From Agapanthus africanus (Eukaryota > Streptophyta > Magnoliopsida > Asparagales > Amaryllidaceae): a DNA stretch of 64,000 bases. Each line of letters starts with the position of its first letter. The first letter of the stretch is position 1. Location: assembly GCA_030015575.1 (NCBI GenBank), contig JASDDO010000006.1, forward strand, positions 322,324,361-322,388,360. The letters run 5' to 3'. The translations under genes were made by a program, and so were the position numbers. This document shows positions 32,061 to 43,999 of the stretch, in pieces. The notes beneath the pieces are model-generated. The model saw only the letters and a program-made list of their open reading frames with translations. It had not been told where the DNA came from and made no database searches.

Positions 32061-34219
32061 ATGGATCAATTAGAGAAAATATGTCCATACTCAACACCGC
32101 CTAAACTCGTCTTCAATTCCTTTCAGTCTTATCATTCTTCAAGGCGGGCGGAGAGCCCGGCCGGGATGGCAACTCCGCCCATCCGGCTCCCAGGCGCCGT
32201 CCCATTCCGATGGGAAGAGGCACCTGGGAGGCCCAAGCAGAAGCCGAGCCAGTCGGATGCTGGCGCGGCTTCTGCCGATGCCGATGCTGACAGGCAGCTA
32301 GGCCTCCCGCCTAGACTGTCAGCATCGGCATCCTTATCGATCATAAGGGATGACAGCAGAGACGTCGTCTTAGACAGGTCTTGCTTTTCAATGAGAAGGC
32401 CTAGTTTTTTGTTTACTGGGAGGAGGAGGAGGACCATCAAGTACTGGGATGTCGGTTCGGAGAGGTCGGCGTCGGAGGATACGCCGAATTCGTCGGCTTC
32501 TTCGGATTTTCTCCGGTCTTTCTCTTCGGTGTCGGCTTGTTCCTTTTTTTCCAATGGCGAAGAGGAGGTGGAGAGTAAGGAGGATATCACGGATGTAGGG
32601 AAGGGAAAGGAGAGGAAGGTGAGGATTTTGAGGTTTAAGAGGAAGAGGAGCCTTGCTTGTGTTGCTTCCTACACTGCCTCTCAATTCTGGGTATGTTGAT
32701 TCTTACTAGAAAAAAGAAAAAGGAAAAAAAAAAAAAAAAGAAGCATTTCTTCTAATATAGAGTTTAATCATTAATGGTGCACTTTGGCTCAAATTTTCTT
32801 TTCTTTTCTTCTAATATAGCTTTATTTCGTCATAAAATTTCTCTATAAAAACGGATTTACAAATAAGATTGTACAAAAGTTCATAACTCGATGCAAAAGA
32901 CGCTCAATTCTTAATTTCTAAGAATTGTTTCGTAGTTGTACACAAGTAAAAAAAAAAAGGAAACAGCAAGAAAATAAAATATGTTCGTTAAGTCCAAAAA
33001 AGGCACTAAATAATGCTGAGTCAGAGTTATGTGGTAATAGAGAAGAAAAGAAAACCGTGGACAAAAAATGTATCTTGTGACTTAATGCGGAAAAAAGAAC
33101 AAAAACACAAGCATATGTCAATGGAACCTAAAATAATGACTAATGTTTAGAAAATTACTCAAGGGTCATCTTTCTTTAATGTACATTTAGCTTCTCATTT
33201 CAAGCGTTTAATTAAATTTTCAAAGGTAGTTCATGCGGCATTGAAAGTGCATCCATTTTTCTTTTAGCCACCAAACAAGAAAATAGTTAGGTTTTTTTTT
33301 CTTGCCCCTCATTTATGTTCCTTAGTTTGTTCACCAAACATACACTCAAGGAGGATGTATTACACAATTTGGAAGGACTCAAAAATCGAACGTATCGTAC
33401 AATTTGGAATGACCTAAAAATCGAACGAACAATCTTTTATTTTGGAGGATAAAGTTTTACCGCATTACTATATCTATCTATAAACACACACACACACGAA
33501 ACATTGTACAGAATTTATATTTAGAATTCCATATGCTCGCAGTATACAACGAGCCCATCACTCTCACCGCCGTGGAGAGAGAAGGGGCATGTTGTGTTCC
33601 GTCCAACTTAAACCAAGCATGGCTTGCCTCCCCCCCCCCCTCCCCACCTCAATTTACGTTCTATTGGGTGTAGGGACCACGTCAAATCAGTTTGCGGTAT
33701 ACCCAGTAAACCCTTAATAAGAACTTGAAAGAGACAAGTTGCTTCTTTAGGCATTTGAGCATAGACTTGGGAGACTGGTTGTTGCTTCAGAGTATTTGAG
33801 AGACCTTTTTCTTTGTTGGCACAGAACTGCTGATCCATCTAAACCTAACCCTTCTCACTTCAGATGTGAAATGACACCAACAAAATCTAGTCTACACTAC
33901 CTATTTCCATTAATTAATAGCTCCCCCTAATTTTGTCACCTTCCATTAATTAGTAATTTATATTGTTATTATTATAACACCATGCATGAAGCCTCTTTGT
34001 CTCCTTGAAAAATTAAAATGCCCAGTATAATTTCTGAAAGTGACATTATCAAGTTGGAGTATATATAATCAATTAAGCTGATCTAATTTTATTTTGGCAG
34101 AATGATGTGATATAAGTTCAACTCTCTTTGTTTTCTGCATGTATAATTTGCAGGCTAGCATATTTGGAAGGCTGAAGCAAACAGTAATAGTCCCTTGTCA
34201 GAGGGACCCCAAAATCTAA
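32061..34219 (+). CDS. DUF688-family plant protein, two exons
   Basis: Exon 1 is 32061-32690 and ends in a tryptophan codon before GTATGT. Exon 2 is 34154-34219 after the acceptor TTTGCAG, reading ASIFGRLKQTVIVPCQRDPK, one more residue, and a stop. The joined protein is 231 residues. The hallmark of the family is GAVPFRWEEAPGRPK at residues 45-59; serine-rich and basic regions follow (FTGRRRRTIKYWDVG; RKVRILRFKRKRSLACV). The function of this family is not established. No transmembrane segment is obvious. The intron (1,463 bp) shows no transposon. The gene looks intact. Its 3' end faces that of the RKD-like gene, 300 bases apart. Confidence 0.85.
32691..34153 (+). other. Intron of the DUF688 gene
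   Basis: GT-AG borders, AT-rich. It contains a short CA microsatellite near 33,485 and a C-run near 33,631. Nothing coding is recognised. Confidence 0.8.
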
Positions 34220-34519
34220 ATTAATCGTTGAAGACTTGCGATATTTTGGTCGATGACTCGATGCTATCGGATTGGATGCTCGTCGATCTCTTCTCGGCGA
34301 TTACTCTATATATGTAATGTGTGCTTGTTTCAGTATCTTCTCTTTAATTTGTATATATTTGTAGCTTAGCTTTAGCATGATGAAAATCTTATATGTTGAT
34401 GTAAAATTCAACCACCAAGGGCATATCCGTTCTCTGTTGACCAAAATTAACTAAATTTTAAATGCCCGAAAAAATTTCTGAACAAAACGAGTGTACTACT
34501 TGAAACAAATCAGTAGAAA

Positions 34520-35872
34520 TTAAGAAGTTCCATAAGGATGATGGTAGGAATATTGTTGGTGTTGCATTGCTCTCTTCATCTTGTAATTAGCTTTGAAACA
34601 AGCCTGCCTCAGTTTCTTGGTGCTCTCTGTTAATTGAATCTCTGGGTTCTCCTCCATCAACCTCCTGTGCTCTTCCAATGACTCCAGCTCCCTCTTCACA
34701 CACTCATCGTTCGATCCCTTTCCCAACTCCTTGCGTAATTTACAAAAAACAAACAAACATATAGATATTATTTTTTTATAAAAAAAAAAGTAACATTATA
34801 ATTGCAAATAATTACTATGTACCTAGTTGTGAAGGAAAAAAGATTAAAATTTCTGTTATTTGCTACTTATAAAGCTCATGATTTATCTGGAAAATGTCGG
34901 TAGTTCATGGTGTTTTAGTGTAAATAGCCTAAACATCAAATAGCAAAAACTCAAGAAATTTAAAATTAAACCTGCACATTATGAATGAGAGTGTTCAGGC
35001 TCTTCATCTTCCTGTGAGGCCACCTTGGGATCCCAAGCTCCCTGCATCTCTTCTTCAACAAAGTGAGCCCCACATTCAATTCCTTTGCGGCCCTTGTTAT
35101 GGGCATATAGAAGTAGCTCCTCAGTTCCTCGATGCCCATTTCGCCCAATTTCGACCCACGGCCATTGACAGCATTATTCTTGTATCTTGTTTCGGTGTCG
35201 TCGTCCTTCAACTCTTGAATATCGCCATCACTAATAAGAGGCACTGTTTCAGTGATATTTGCATCATCGCCGCTACTAATAAAAGGCACCGTGTCAATGA
35301 TATTTGCATGGTTGGAGACAGTGCCGTTACATTTGAGAGAGTGGTATGAGTAGTAGTCCATATTAATATCATCGTCAAATGAGAGTTCACTCATCAGAGG
35401 CGACGGTTGAGGATAATAGTTATCAGGCACCAAAGGCTGTAAGAAGAGATCATCGATACTATCGAGAAGCGGTACAAGAGCATCATCCATCTGATATTGA
35501 TCGCTGTTGCAAATACAAAAAAGTAATAATAAAAATAATGTAAAGTGATTTTATGTAGAATCAAAAGAAAATAACTTTTTCTTTGATGCAGCCTATGGGT
35601 ATCGTTTGACATTTCACTAACTTATCGCACGGAATCAGTCCCTAATCAAGTGATGGATGGTTGGATCAGTATGAAAGTATTCAGATATAATCCATATAAG
35701 TGAAAAGTGAACAAAAAAGAAACTCTGACACATTCACTGACATTTTTACGTACCTGTAGTAGTTAAGGGGAGGAACAGTAGTGAGATGGTCTGCAAAAGG
35801 AATGCAGTCAAAAATGCTCTGTTCCTCTGGAATAATCAAACTACCATTAATGGAATGGCCCAAGTGATCCAT
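34520..35872 (-). CDS. RKD: RWP-RK transcription factor, RKD-like, three exons
   Basis: Exons are 35872-35754, 35503-34972 and 34729-34520, all with GT-AG borders and compatible phases, giving 286 residues. The start is the ATG of [12 protein letters not shown]; the two codons before it are not part of an ATG frame. The RWP-RK domain is at about residues 169-216 ([20 protein letters not shown], then [16 protein letters not shown]). It is followed by a leucine/glutamate coiled coil ending [18 protein letters not shown], a family signature. There is no PB1 domain or NLP-type N-terminus, and the length is short, so RKD fits better than NLP. RKD proteins are nuclear DNA-binding factors known for egg-cell and germline roles. 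An acidic N-terminus has a doubled motif ([20 protein letters not shown]). Confidence 0.9.
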
Positions 35873-36043
35873 TTTTCTCAAGGATATATAAATAGAAGTG
35901 ATTCTCTCAACTTAATTGGCTCAAAACACAAACTGAATCAAGAACATTACGTATCTCATGCATGGATCAAGAGAAATAACAGAGAGAAGAGAGTTAAGTT
36001 TTGGTTCTGTTTTCATCTCACTATATATTTGTAAGCGGGAAAG

Positions 36044-36054
36044 GTTATATATAT
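36044..36054 (-). promoter_or_regulatory. TATA box of the RKD-like gene
   Basis: TATATATATA, read on the minus strand, lies about 175 bases upstream of the ATG. An (AATC)n stretch sits just further upstream at 36,090-36,116. Confidence 0.5.
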
Positions 36055-36059
36055 AGGGG

Positions 36060-36640
36060 GTAGAGTAAATTGATGATGATTAAGGGAGTAATCAATCAAT
36101 CAGTCAATCAATCAAAATGAACACTTTGAAAGGGTGTGTTAAGATTCATGTTCAAAGATCTATCTTCATCATTAATTATGAATAAAGTTTGATTGTTATT
36201 TATTGCTTACTCTCACAAGTTAAACGCATTTAGACGACGACGTGCATGGCTAGCATTTACTCTTCTCTCTCTATCTCTCTAGATATCTTTGGGACTTGGG
36301 TAAGAGATTCACAGGGGATTGAGAGAGGGATTGGTCAAGATTTAAAAGTCTTTATTAATTGGGAACAGGTTCATGATATATCATAATTAAGCCATTGTGG
36401 AGCATTAATTATGATTTGCAAATAAATGCTTTTTTGGGGTTTACCAATATGTGAAAGCCTTTTTCACACGATCTGGCAATAGATCCTTTCCCTCTTTTTA
36501 GTTTATTAATTTTATTTTTTTAGAATTTCTTCTTGTCCTTATTCTTTTATATTTTTAAAAGATATAATAGGTTTGCATATTTCATGAGGAGGAAGACACG
36601 TACCATGATAAGAGCTAATTTGAGAGAGAATTATTACTTA
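36060..36640. other. Upstream region of the RKD-like gene
   Basis: AT-rich, with the AATC repeat and a CT microsatellite near 36,262-36,280. No coding sequence is seen. Confidence 0.6.
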
Positions 36641-38118
36641 GAATACGCATAGGAATGATTTCTTTTGACAAAAGATTATTTTTAATCTTGTGAAATGCAA
36701 ACGAAATTTTAATTATATAGAATGCAAAATAATGTAAAAAGAAATAAAACATAAATTTCTTTTGAGATTTTTACGATCTTCATATGCTATATCATGTAAA
36801 ATATAGAAAAGTAAAGAAAATAGAAAATTTTGCAATTTTCATTAGTTATATCAAGCAAAATGTTTTAAAAACCAAAGAAAACAGATAATTTTTGGATTTT
36901 TGAAAATACTAGAATTTTCATATTTTATATAGGAAGCAAAATAATTAAAACCGAATAAAACAGACAATTTTGAGTTTTTTAAATTTCATAATTTGTGTGT
37001 TATAAATCATACAAAAATTTATAAAACCAAAGGAAAAAAATTTAAGATTTTTCAAATTTATCAATCTTCGTGTGCTATATGAGGAAACGAAGAAAAACAG
37101 AAGATCTTAATTTTTTTTTTTTGAAAATTCATAATTTTGTTGTGCTATAACAAACAAAATATTGAAAAACCAATTAAAAGAGAAAATATTGAGATTTTTG
37201 AAAATTTTGAGATTTTTTTAAAATTTCATGATTTTTGTGTGCTATATCACCCAAAATATTGAAAATTTGAAAAAAAAAGATTTTTTTTAAATTTTTAAAT
37301 AATTCACGATTTTTATGTGCTATAGAATGCAAAATATTAAAAATTCGAAGAAAACTAAAAATTTTGTGAATTTTGAAAATATCTTGATTTTTGATTTTGG
37401 TGTGTTCATTTGCAAGCAAAATATTTGTAAAAGCAAAGAGCAACTAAAATTTTGAAACTTTTTTAAAACTTTGTGATTTATGTCTGCTATAACATAAAAA
37501 TATGAAAAATCGACGAAAACTGAAAATATTTAGGATTTTGAAAATTTCGTGATTTTCGTATGTTATATCACAAGCAAAGTATTGAAAACCAGGAAAAACA
37601 TAAAAAAATTGAGATTTTTGAAATTACGCAATGTAAAATTTGTCAGGTTTGAAAAAAAACAAATAATTTTGGGATTTTTGAAAAATATACGATTGTTATG
37701 TTCAAAATATTAAAAAACCAAAGAAAATAGAAAAAGGTCTAAGATTATTATATAGAATGAAAAATTATTAAGAATCGAAGAAAACAGAAAATTTAGAGAT
37801 TTATGAAAATTTCACGATTTGTGTGTTATATATCATACAAAATTATAAAAAACTAAAAAAACTAAAAACATTGAGCTAAACTATCTTTGTGTGGTATATT
37901 AGAGAAACAAGAAAACGGAAGATCTTGATTTTTTTAAAAGTTCACAATTTTGTTGTGCAATATAACAAATAAAATATTGAAAACCCGAATAAAACAGAAA
38001 TATTATAATTTTTTAAAATTTAACAATTTTCAAGTGTTATATCATGCAAAATATTAAAAATTTGAAACAAACAAATAATTTTGGGGTTTTTGAAGATATA
38101 ATAATTTTCATGTGTTAT
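36640..38118. repeat. AT-rich degenerate tandem repeat, left block
   Basis: The words GCAAAATATT, GAAGAAAAC, TTTTGAGATTTTTGAAAATTT and GTGTGCTATAT recur in the same order about every 70-80 bases. In one minus-strand frame they give protein-like repeats (FNILHSIAHKN, FNILGDIAHKN), which follow simply from the repeat period. The array resumes at 42,019. Confidence 0.75.
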
Positions 38119-38514
38119 TGTCACGCTCCGCTTTCCACAAGACAGTAACGACACATGACAAGACCCGCAACGTATTTACTATGAGAAGCTCATTTCCCTT
38201 AATAAATACATGAAGCGTATGTAAGCAATATGACAATATACAAGAATAACAAGAGTAATTAAAAATAAACAGCAATTTTATTTACATTCCAATTCAAATA
38301 CAGATGTCTGAGAAACAAAAGATACAATAGCTAAAAAGATGCTTAAATAATGGCATACAAAAATAACTGCAAGAAAGAAACTAGTAATCGGGCTGAGTGG
38401 TAAGCTGATCGAAGTCCTCCTTGCTGGACTCAATATCTTCAGAGTCCTGACCTCCTAACGAACATTCTAAGGGAAAAAACAGAAAGGAATATCGTCAGTG
38501 AATTAGCACCTGGT
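38119..38514 (-). mobile_element. Fragment of a Tekay-like LTR (3' end)
   Basis: It begins TGTCACGCTCCGC, the reverse complement of a gypsy LTR end of the GCGTGACA type, and has the same layout as the start of LTRs at 15937 and 21909 but is a different family. It is cut at 38514 by the next LTR. Confidence 0.6.
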
Positions 38515-39030
38515 TGTTGGGGTCGAAAATTACATCCCGGTTGACCAAGTCAAAATCAAAGTCAACCCCAAATAAGCAGGCCCAAGCCCAGATCAAGTGA
38601 GCCCATGTCCAAGTCGAGCCCCGCGGCCAGCCTCCCCCATGCCAAAATGAAGTCATATAATAAATAATTTTGATATAATTTTTTATGCATGAATGTAAGG
38701 AAAATGGGCATAAAGCCAAATTTTGTGAAGCCCATGACTCATGTGCAAAAGAAATGAGCACATGAGATATGGGATGGGCAAAATGCCATTTTGTAAAGCT
38801 CAAGGCCCTATATGTAAATTTGTAAGCCTATATAAGGCAACATGATAATGGAATAAAGAAAAACTCTCTCTCTCAAAAATTAGGGTCTCCTCCTTTCTCA
38901 AGGTTCTAAAACCTTCTTCCCATTTTGAATTAAATCAAGAGTTTTATTCTTCTTTTTCCAAAAATAAATAGTTTTTCACCACAAAACCCACAAACGGGAG
39001 CTCAGATCTTCCATCAGATCTCAAAAAGGA

Positions 39031-39358
39031 GAGATTTTTAAATCTCAAGCCCCCTTTTTCTCCAAGATCCGGCCAACCGAGAGGAAGAAGAAGGAGACCC
39101 GCCTCCAAAAACCCCACTTCGGGGAAGATCCAAGGCTCAAGGGAGAAGAAAGGGTCCCCTTTCATCAGTTCCAAAAATATCTTAGGAGTTTAACTCCTCA
39201 AAAAAAATACATATATATAGATATATAAAACAATAAATATTTCTTTTTAGGAGTACGACTCCCAGTGCAGGGGCTAAGCCCCTTTGTCCTCTTTATCAGG
39301 AGTTTAGCTCCAAAAGTCAAATTGGGAGCACAGCTCCCAGTTCAGGGACAAAGTCCCT
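39031..39358 (+). repeat. Chain of short palindromes in LTR P
   Basis: Perfect or near-perfect words are: GAGATTT-TT-AAATCTC (39031-39046), AGGAGTT-T-AACTCCT (39184-39198), GGAGT-ACG-ACTCC (39250-39262), GGGGCT-A-AGCCCC (39270-39282), TGGGAGC-ACA-GCTCCCA (39323-39339) and AGGGAC-AAA-GTCCCT (39344-39358). A later one is TCCCAT-CTCA-ATGGGA (39923-39938). Confidence 0.9.
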
Positions 39359-39383
39359 TTTCTTGCTGACGTCTAGCGTCTAC

Positions 39384-39531
39384 GTGCCAAGCACGTGGGG
39401 CACTGGCGCCCGGTGCCCGCGTGCCAAGAACATAGGGTGCGGGCGCCTAGCGCCCTCGTGCCAAGCAGGTGGGGCGCCAGCGCCCAGCGTCCGCGTGCTA
39501 GGTATGTGAGGCGCTAGTGCTCACGCGTCCT
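39384..39531 (+). repeat. 37-bp GC-rich tandem repeat in LTR P
   Basis: The word GTGCCAAG (last copy GTGCTAGG) starts at 39384, 39421, 39458 and 39495, exactly 37 bases apart. Units carry inner palindromes such as GGGCGC-CTA-GCGCCC (39441-39455) and GGGCGC-CA-GCGCCC (39472-39485). Confidence 0.9.
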
Positions 39532-39962
39532 TTGGACGCCATTTTCCCCCTCATTTTATATACACTCCACACTAAAATTATCTTCCCCGTTAAAAAAAAA
39601 ATTCTAACGGGACGCTGCCCCGCATCCCGCAAGGGGGCTGCTAGACTCCTTGACCCCCAGCCCGCTATCTGGATAGCGGGACCCCCGTAAAAACTCTGCG
39701 TGGCCCCCGATATATCCAAAACCCCTTCAAAACAGAACACTGCACATTGAGTTCGCATGACCTGTTTGACTCGTCAATCGGAGGTTCTCTCGCTCCAAAA
39801 GTGAGGGATAATTAACGGCAGTTTAGCTCGCGGCTGTCGGAGATTCGGATCCTCACAATCAATAAACCCCAGCCTACCCTAGGCAGGGGGATCTGTAATG
39901 CGTCCGACAAGTGCGTGCGTATTCCCATCTCAATGGGATGACGAAAAACACCCTACAGATCC

Positions 39963-39981
39963 TGGCACGCCCGGTGGAACC
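39963..39981 (+). other. Primer-binding site of element P
   Basis: TGGCACGCCCGGTGGAACC follows the LTR end at 39957. The leading TGG matches the CCA tail of a tRNA. The tRNA was not identified. Confidence 0.5.
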
Positions 39982-40113
39982 TTTCTCTCCTCCTATATTT
40001 CGGGTTAAACGTTCATGCGAACTCAATCGATATATACATTGATTGCTTGTACTGAAATCATGCTTTTTTGTGCAGGTTAACAATTTCCAATTGCAATCCT
40101 TGGACGCAACAAA

Positions 40114-40428
40114 ATGTCTCCAAGGACAATCTCAGCTCTAGACACAACTCCCATCTCCTACACGATGAAGATGGACGCCAGGACAGTCCTCCCGGCCAGT
40201 CTCGGGCGACAATGGAAGGAGTCGTTGCTACCATTTGACTCTATTCTGTTTATGTCAGCTAACACCATCCCAGCTCCTCAAGCTCCGGTAACAGACAAAT
40301 CGGCATCGAAAGGCAGGATGCCAAATGTAGTGATCTCGAGGGCACCACTATCCAAACACAAGTCGGTGTTTGAACGACTCTCTATTGCTCCAGTTAGGGG
40401 CAAGGTCATTACACCAACAAAGCAATAA
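40114..40428 (+). CDS. N-terminal frame of element P, unrecognised
   Basis: An ATG-initiated frame of 104 codons starts 151 bases after the primer-binding site, where gag would begin: MSPRTISALDTTPISYTMKM, then LPFDSILFMSANTIPAPQAP, then SRAPLSKHKSVFERLSIAPV. I do not recognise it. It ends close to where copia LTR sequence begins, so it may be truncated rather than complete. Confidence 0.35.
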   Translation: MSPRTISALDTTPISYTMKMDARTVLPASLGRQWKESLLPFDSILFMSANTIPAPQAPVTDKSASKGRMPNVVISRAPLSKHKSVFERLSIAPVRGKVITPTKQ

Positions 40429-40499
40429 GGCATCTCGAGAAGGCATGAGAGAATGATAGTATTAAGAATAGAAAAGAATAGAATGGATTCACAATTATT

Positions 40500-42018
40500 T
40501 TGCATCCATACAAAATATCATAACATTTTGTAATAAAATAATTAAGCCCATCCCTCTCTACATGTTTTCAACCATGCTCAATACTACTCACCCTCCACCT
40601 CATTTCATGAATATTCATGAATGAGGTGTCCATTTTCTAGAACAAATTCTGTATAAATACGGAATACAATCCGGTATACGTATCGAAATACATATACGCG
40701 TATTCGTATAAAAATACAAATAGTCAAGAGAGAAAATGAATAGTAAACAATAATACTAAAATACATATATTAAATATATATGTATATATAAATTATTAAA
40801 TCAAAACTTGATTTAATAATCCGACTTAATTCTAAACCGCTAGTATTATCAACCGTCCAATCAAATTCTGTGTAGCCTGTACGCATATTTAATCGGACAT
40901 CTGTATGTACCAACATACGTCATCTACATCATATTGCCTGAACCGGAAAAATCCTCTGTGTGGGACTCTAAAAACTCGTCAATACGCTGGCAGTGGGCTT
41001 AAGCATAAGCACGTCAGCAGCACTAGCTGTACGTAACGGCTGTCCATGTATTGAGCGAAACGAAGGCCGATGAGCAAACCCATGCGTACTCTTACTGAGC
41101 CTGTCTGTGACAATCTTCATACAGTCCGATCTGTTCGTCTAAGAGTATAGCATATCGGGTTTAAGGGGTGGATAAAGTCAGACCCCTAATAACGCGATAT
41201 TTCGTGGCGGTGTGAAGCCCATCACTCACTGAGGAACTACTGATCCAAATCAGTACTTCTCATCAACCTTGACCAAGAATTTCTGGTGATCGCCACCCAT
41301 GCACAGCGCGACATCTACCCCTAATACCGGGAGAAACGAATCCCCGACGATCCGCTCACTGCCTCCATGTGGCTCGTGACTGTACCCAACTAAAACCTAT
41401 TTGCACGACTCTTTTGAGCTGTGGTAGGGTAGTAATCAAAGCACGGTGGAAACTCACACGAGACAAATGACGATCTCAGATCGATAGACTAACCTATACA
41501 CATATCACCTGAGAACTGCTATCTAACAATACGTATAATACCATCTAGATGTTTCTGACGAGTCCGTCCAGTGTACTTACCTCTAGTGAGCATCTGTATA
41601 CCATCTTAGATGACCAACTGACACCAATGGCTTGTGAGACCGGCCACCGCCCCTCATCGAGGTCTCAAAAAGTATACACTAGTCTACTCCAGAGTATCGA
41701 TACCCAGTCTCGATACTCTCTCGACTAGGGATGTTTAAGGACGTGCTTATGGACCACCCAGCTCCCACGTATATAATCATCATTATAATGTTGGTAGTCA
41801 TTATAATGCTGGTAGTCAAGTAAGAATCATATGAGCTCTATCAACATGTAATAGTGATCTGTAATACCACATAATATATGTACATGATGATAAAGTCAAA
41901 CCAGATAGCATACTATCATCTCGAGTAAGACTGTTCTATCCGTATAGATCCTCTCTCAATCATCATAATCGTCTGCCTGCGATTACAATAATTGATTTGA
42001 GAGCACTATATCCAACAA
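40500..42018 (-). mobile_element. Copia LTR fragment (3' end missing)
   Basis: Read on the minus strand it starts TGTTGGATATAGTGC at 42018 and aligns with the LTR at 368-2477 up to about that LTR's position 1850. Shared landmarks include the GAGGTGTCCAT region near 40,625 and a long hairpin at 40792-40820. The remaining 600 or so bases of LTR are absent. The left border with element P is only approximate. Confidence 0.75.
40792..40820 (-). repeat. 13-bp-arm hairpin in the reversed copia LTR
   Basis: ATTATTAAATCAA and TTGATTTAATAAT flank a 3-base loop. It is at the same LTR position as the hairpins at 1555-1579 and 2727-2751. Confidence 0.9.
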
Positions 42019-42745
42019 AATCGAAAAGCAAATAAAATTTTAAGATTTTTTTAAAAACTTTACGATTTTCGTGCACGCATGCAAAATATTGAAAGATCAA
42101 AGAAGACTAAAAATATTTGAGATTTTACAAAATCCCGCGATTTCGTGTTATAACAGGCAAAATATTGGAAAACAAAAAAAAAACAGAAAAGTTTGATATT
42201 TTTGAAAATCACGCAGTGCAAAAGTTGTAAATTTGAAGAAAACAAATAATTTTGTCATGTTCTTAAATTTTACGGTTGTTATGTGCTGTAGCATTCAAAA
42301 TATCAAGAAACCAAGGAAAATAGAAAAAGCTTGAGATTATTGAAAATTTCATAATTTTAGTGTGTTGGCATCCATAGTATTGAAAAAAGAAAGAATATAT
42401 AAAATTTTGGGATTTTTGAAATTTTCGTTTGCCATATCATGGAAAATATTGGAAAACCGAAAAAAAAAAATCTATTTTTGAAAATCTCTTGATTTTTTTG
42501 TTGTATACAAGCAAACTATTGAAAAATCGAACAATACAAAAGTTTTGAGCTTTTAACTTTTTGCCATATTCATATACAAAATGTTGAACATTTAAAGCAA
42601 AACAATTGGGATTTTTATACATTTCATAATTTCTATATGCTATAATAAGCAAAATATTGAAAAATTAAAGAAAAAAAGAAATTTTAAAATTTAAAATTTT
42701 ACAATTTTCGTATGCTATGCAAAGAAAATATTGAAACGCTAAGGA
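42019..42745. repeat. AT-rich degenerate tandem repeat, right block
   Basis: The same words as the left block (GCAAAATATTGAAA, GAAGAAAAC, TTTTGAAAATTTC). The array was split by the retrotransposon fragments at 38119-42018, with about 20 bases of a unit lost at the junction. Confidence 0.75.
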
Positions 42746-43999
42746 AAATACCAAGTGTTTGCAAGTTAATCTTTCATATATTTTACATATGAAATTAATA
42801 AACATGAGATATCCCAGCTTATAAATTATCTAACAATAAACATTTAAATTGATATGAATTTTTCTGACTTGGGACTTTATACCCATGCATTGTGTGGGCA
42901 GCCCTTGCTGGTTCCTATACATGAGGCACTACCAATTATATAGCCAGTATACCACAAAGAATAAAAGATAATCAATAATTTATATTTATTAAGCATATCA
43001 AATGATTAATAGTGAATTAGAGAAGTATAGATATATGGGCAAATGTTTTTATAGCATGCTTGTATTATGGATGTACTAGCAACCATGTTCATGTACTTTA
43101 GGCAGCATGCCACAGTCATCAAAACCCACATCGCATCGCAATACACTGTATACGTATATATACCAATATATAGCTAGTTTCAAACATAGCAATACACCTT
43201 AACCTAAATTGGGTATATCTTCTTCTCCGTCCCTCCAACATTTCTTTCTATATATAAATTTGCATATAACAATTTTCTGAGGATAACAAATATTTTTCGA
43301 GGATAACCATACCTCCTAGATTTGAGATTGTACTCCATGACCAATGTGAGGTGAACAAGAGCAATACTTTTCTTACCATTTGGTAAAATCCAGATAGGTT
43401 ACCAGGTCTCTCACAGGATGCAAGATGGAGCAGAACAAGATACAACCAATAGGGGATACATTTGCCTCAGAACCACCCAATGTGAAACCTAACAAGCATT
43501 TTTATGAAAGCAATAGGCAGCATCTGCTGAATTAAGGCTCAATATTAGGTTCCCCGATTGGAACAATCATCAATTCACCATCATAATCTAATCCTTTTCC
43601 GACCAAATGAAAATCTATCATCGATTTCTTGAAATTTATATCTAATTCCTAATCAAGATGCATTTAAGGAAACAAAAACAGTTTATGCAGCATAGCCTTG
43701 TTTTGTGGGGATTTGTTCCTCTCAAACTCAAAATTACCAGAGAGACAAATTTAACAGGTCCTTTCATGATACCATTAAGAGACATCAGTGACTTTGTGGA
43801 GTCTCTTTATTTAAGCAAATCCATTTAGTTCTCAGCTTGCCCACCAATAAAAACCAATTCCATGATCTGTTCCACTTTCTGGGGTTTGTGAACATATAAT
43901 ATGGTACAAGACCATGCAAAAGGCAAAAGCATTTCGGAATCGAAAAGATGGAAGATATTGAAGGGAGCCGACGAGACTAGTGATGCCAGATTGTCCATA
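42746..43999. other. Intergenic, downstream of the NDUFA3-like gene
   Basis: No coding sequence recognised. The right part probably includes the 3' untranslated region of the minus-strand gene that ends at 44000. Confidence 0.5.

Larger units (their letters stand above)
38515..39957 (+). mobile_element. LTR of an unassigned retrotransposon P (1,443 bp)
   Basis: The start TGTTGGGG and end ACCCTACA form an imperfect terminal inverted repeat. A tRNA-like primer-binding site TGGCACGCCCGGTGG begins six bases after the end. Inside are many short palindromes and a 37-bp tandem repeat. It is not similar by eye to the other LTRs in the window except in this palindromic style, which it shares with 60212-64000. 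The superfamily cannot be assigned because pol is absent. Confidence 0.65.

Noticed and set aside
37174-37443. Minus-strand frame with FNIL-IAHKN repeats
   Set aside because: It is a translation of the AT-rich tandem repeat, with no conservation beyond the repeat.
36640-42745. A single intact retrotransposon between the two satellite blocks
   Set aside because: The left border is a reversed gypsy LTR end and the right border a reversed copia LTR start. They are different families and lack a shared target duplication.
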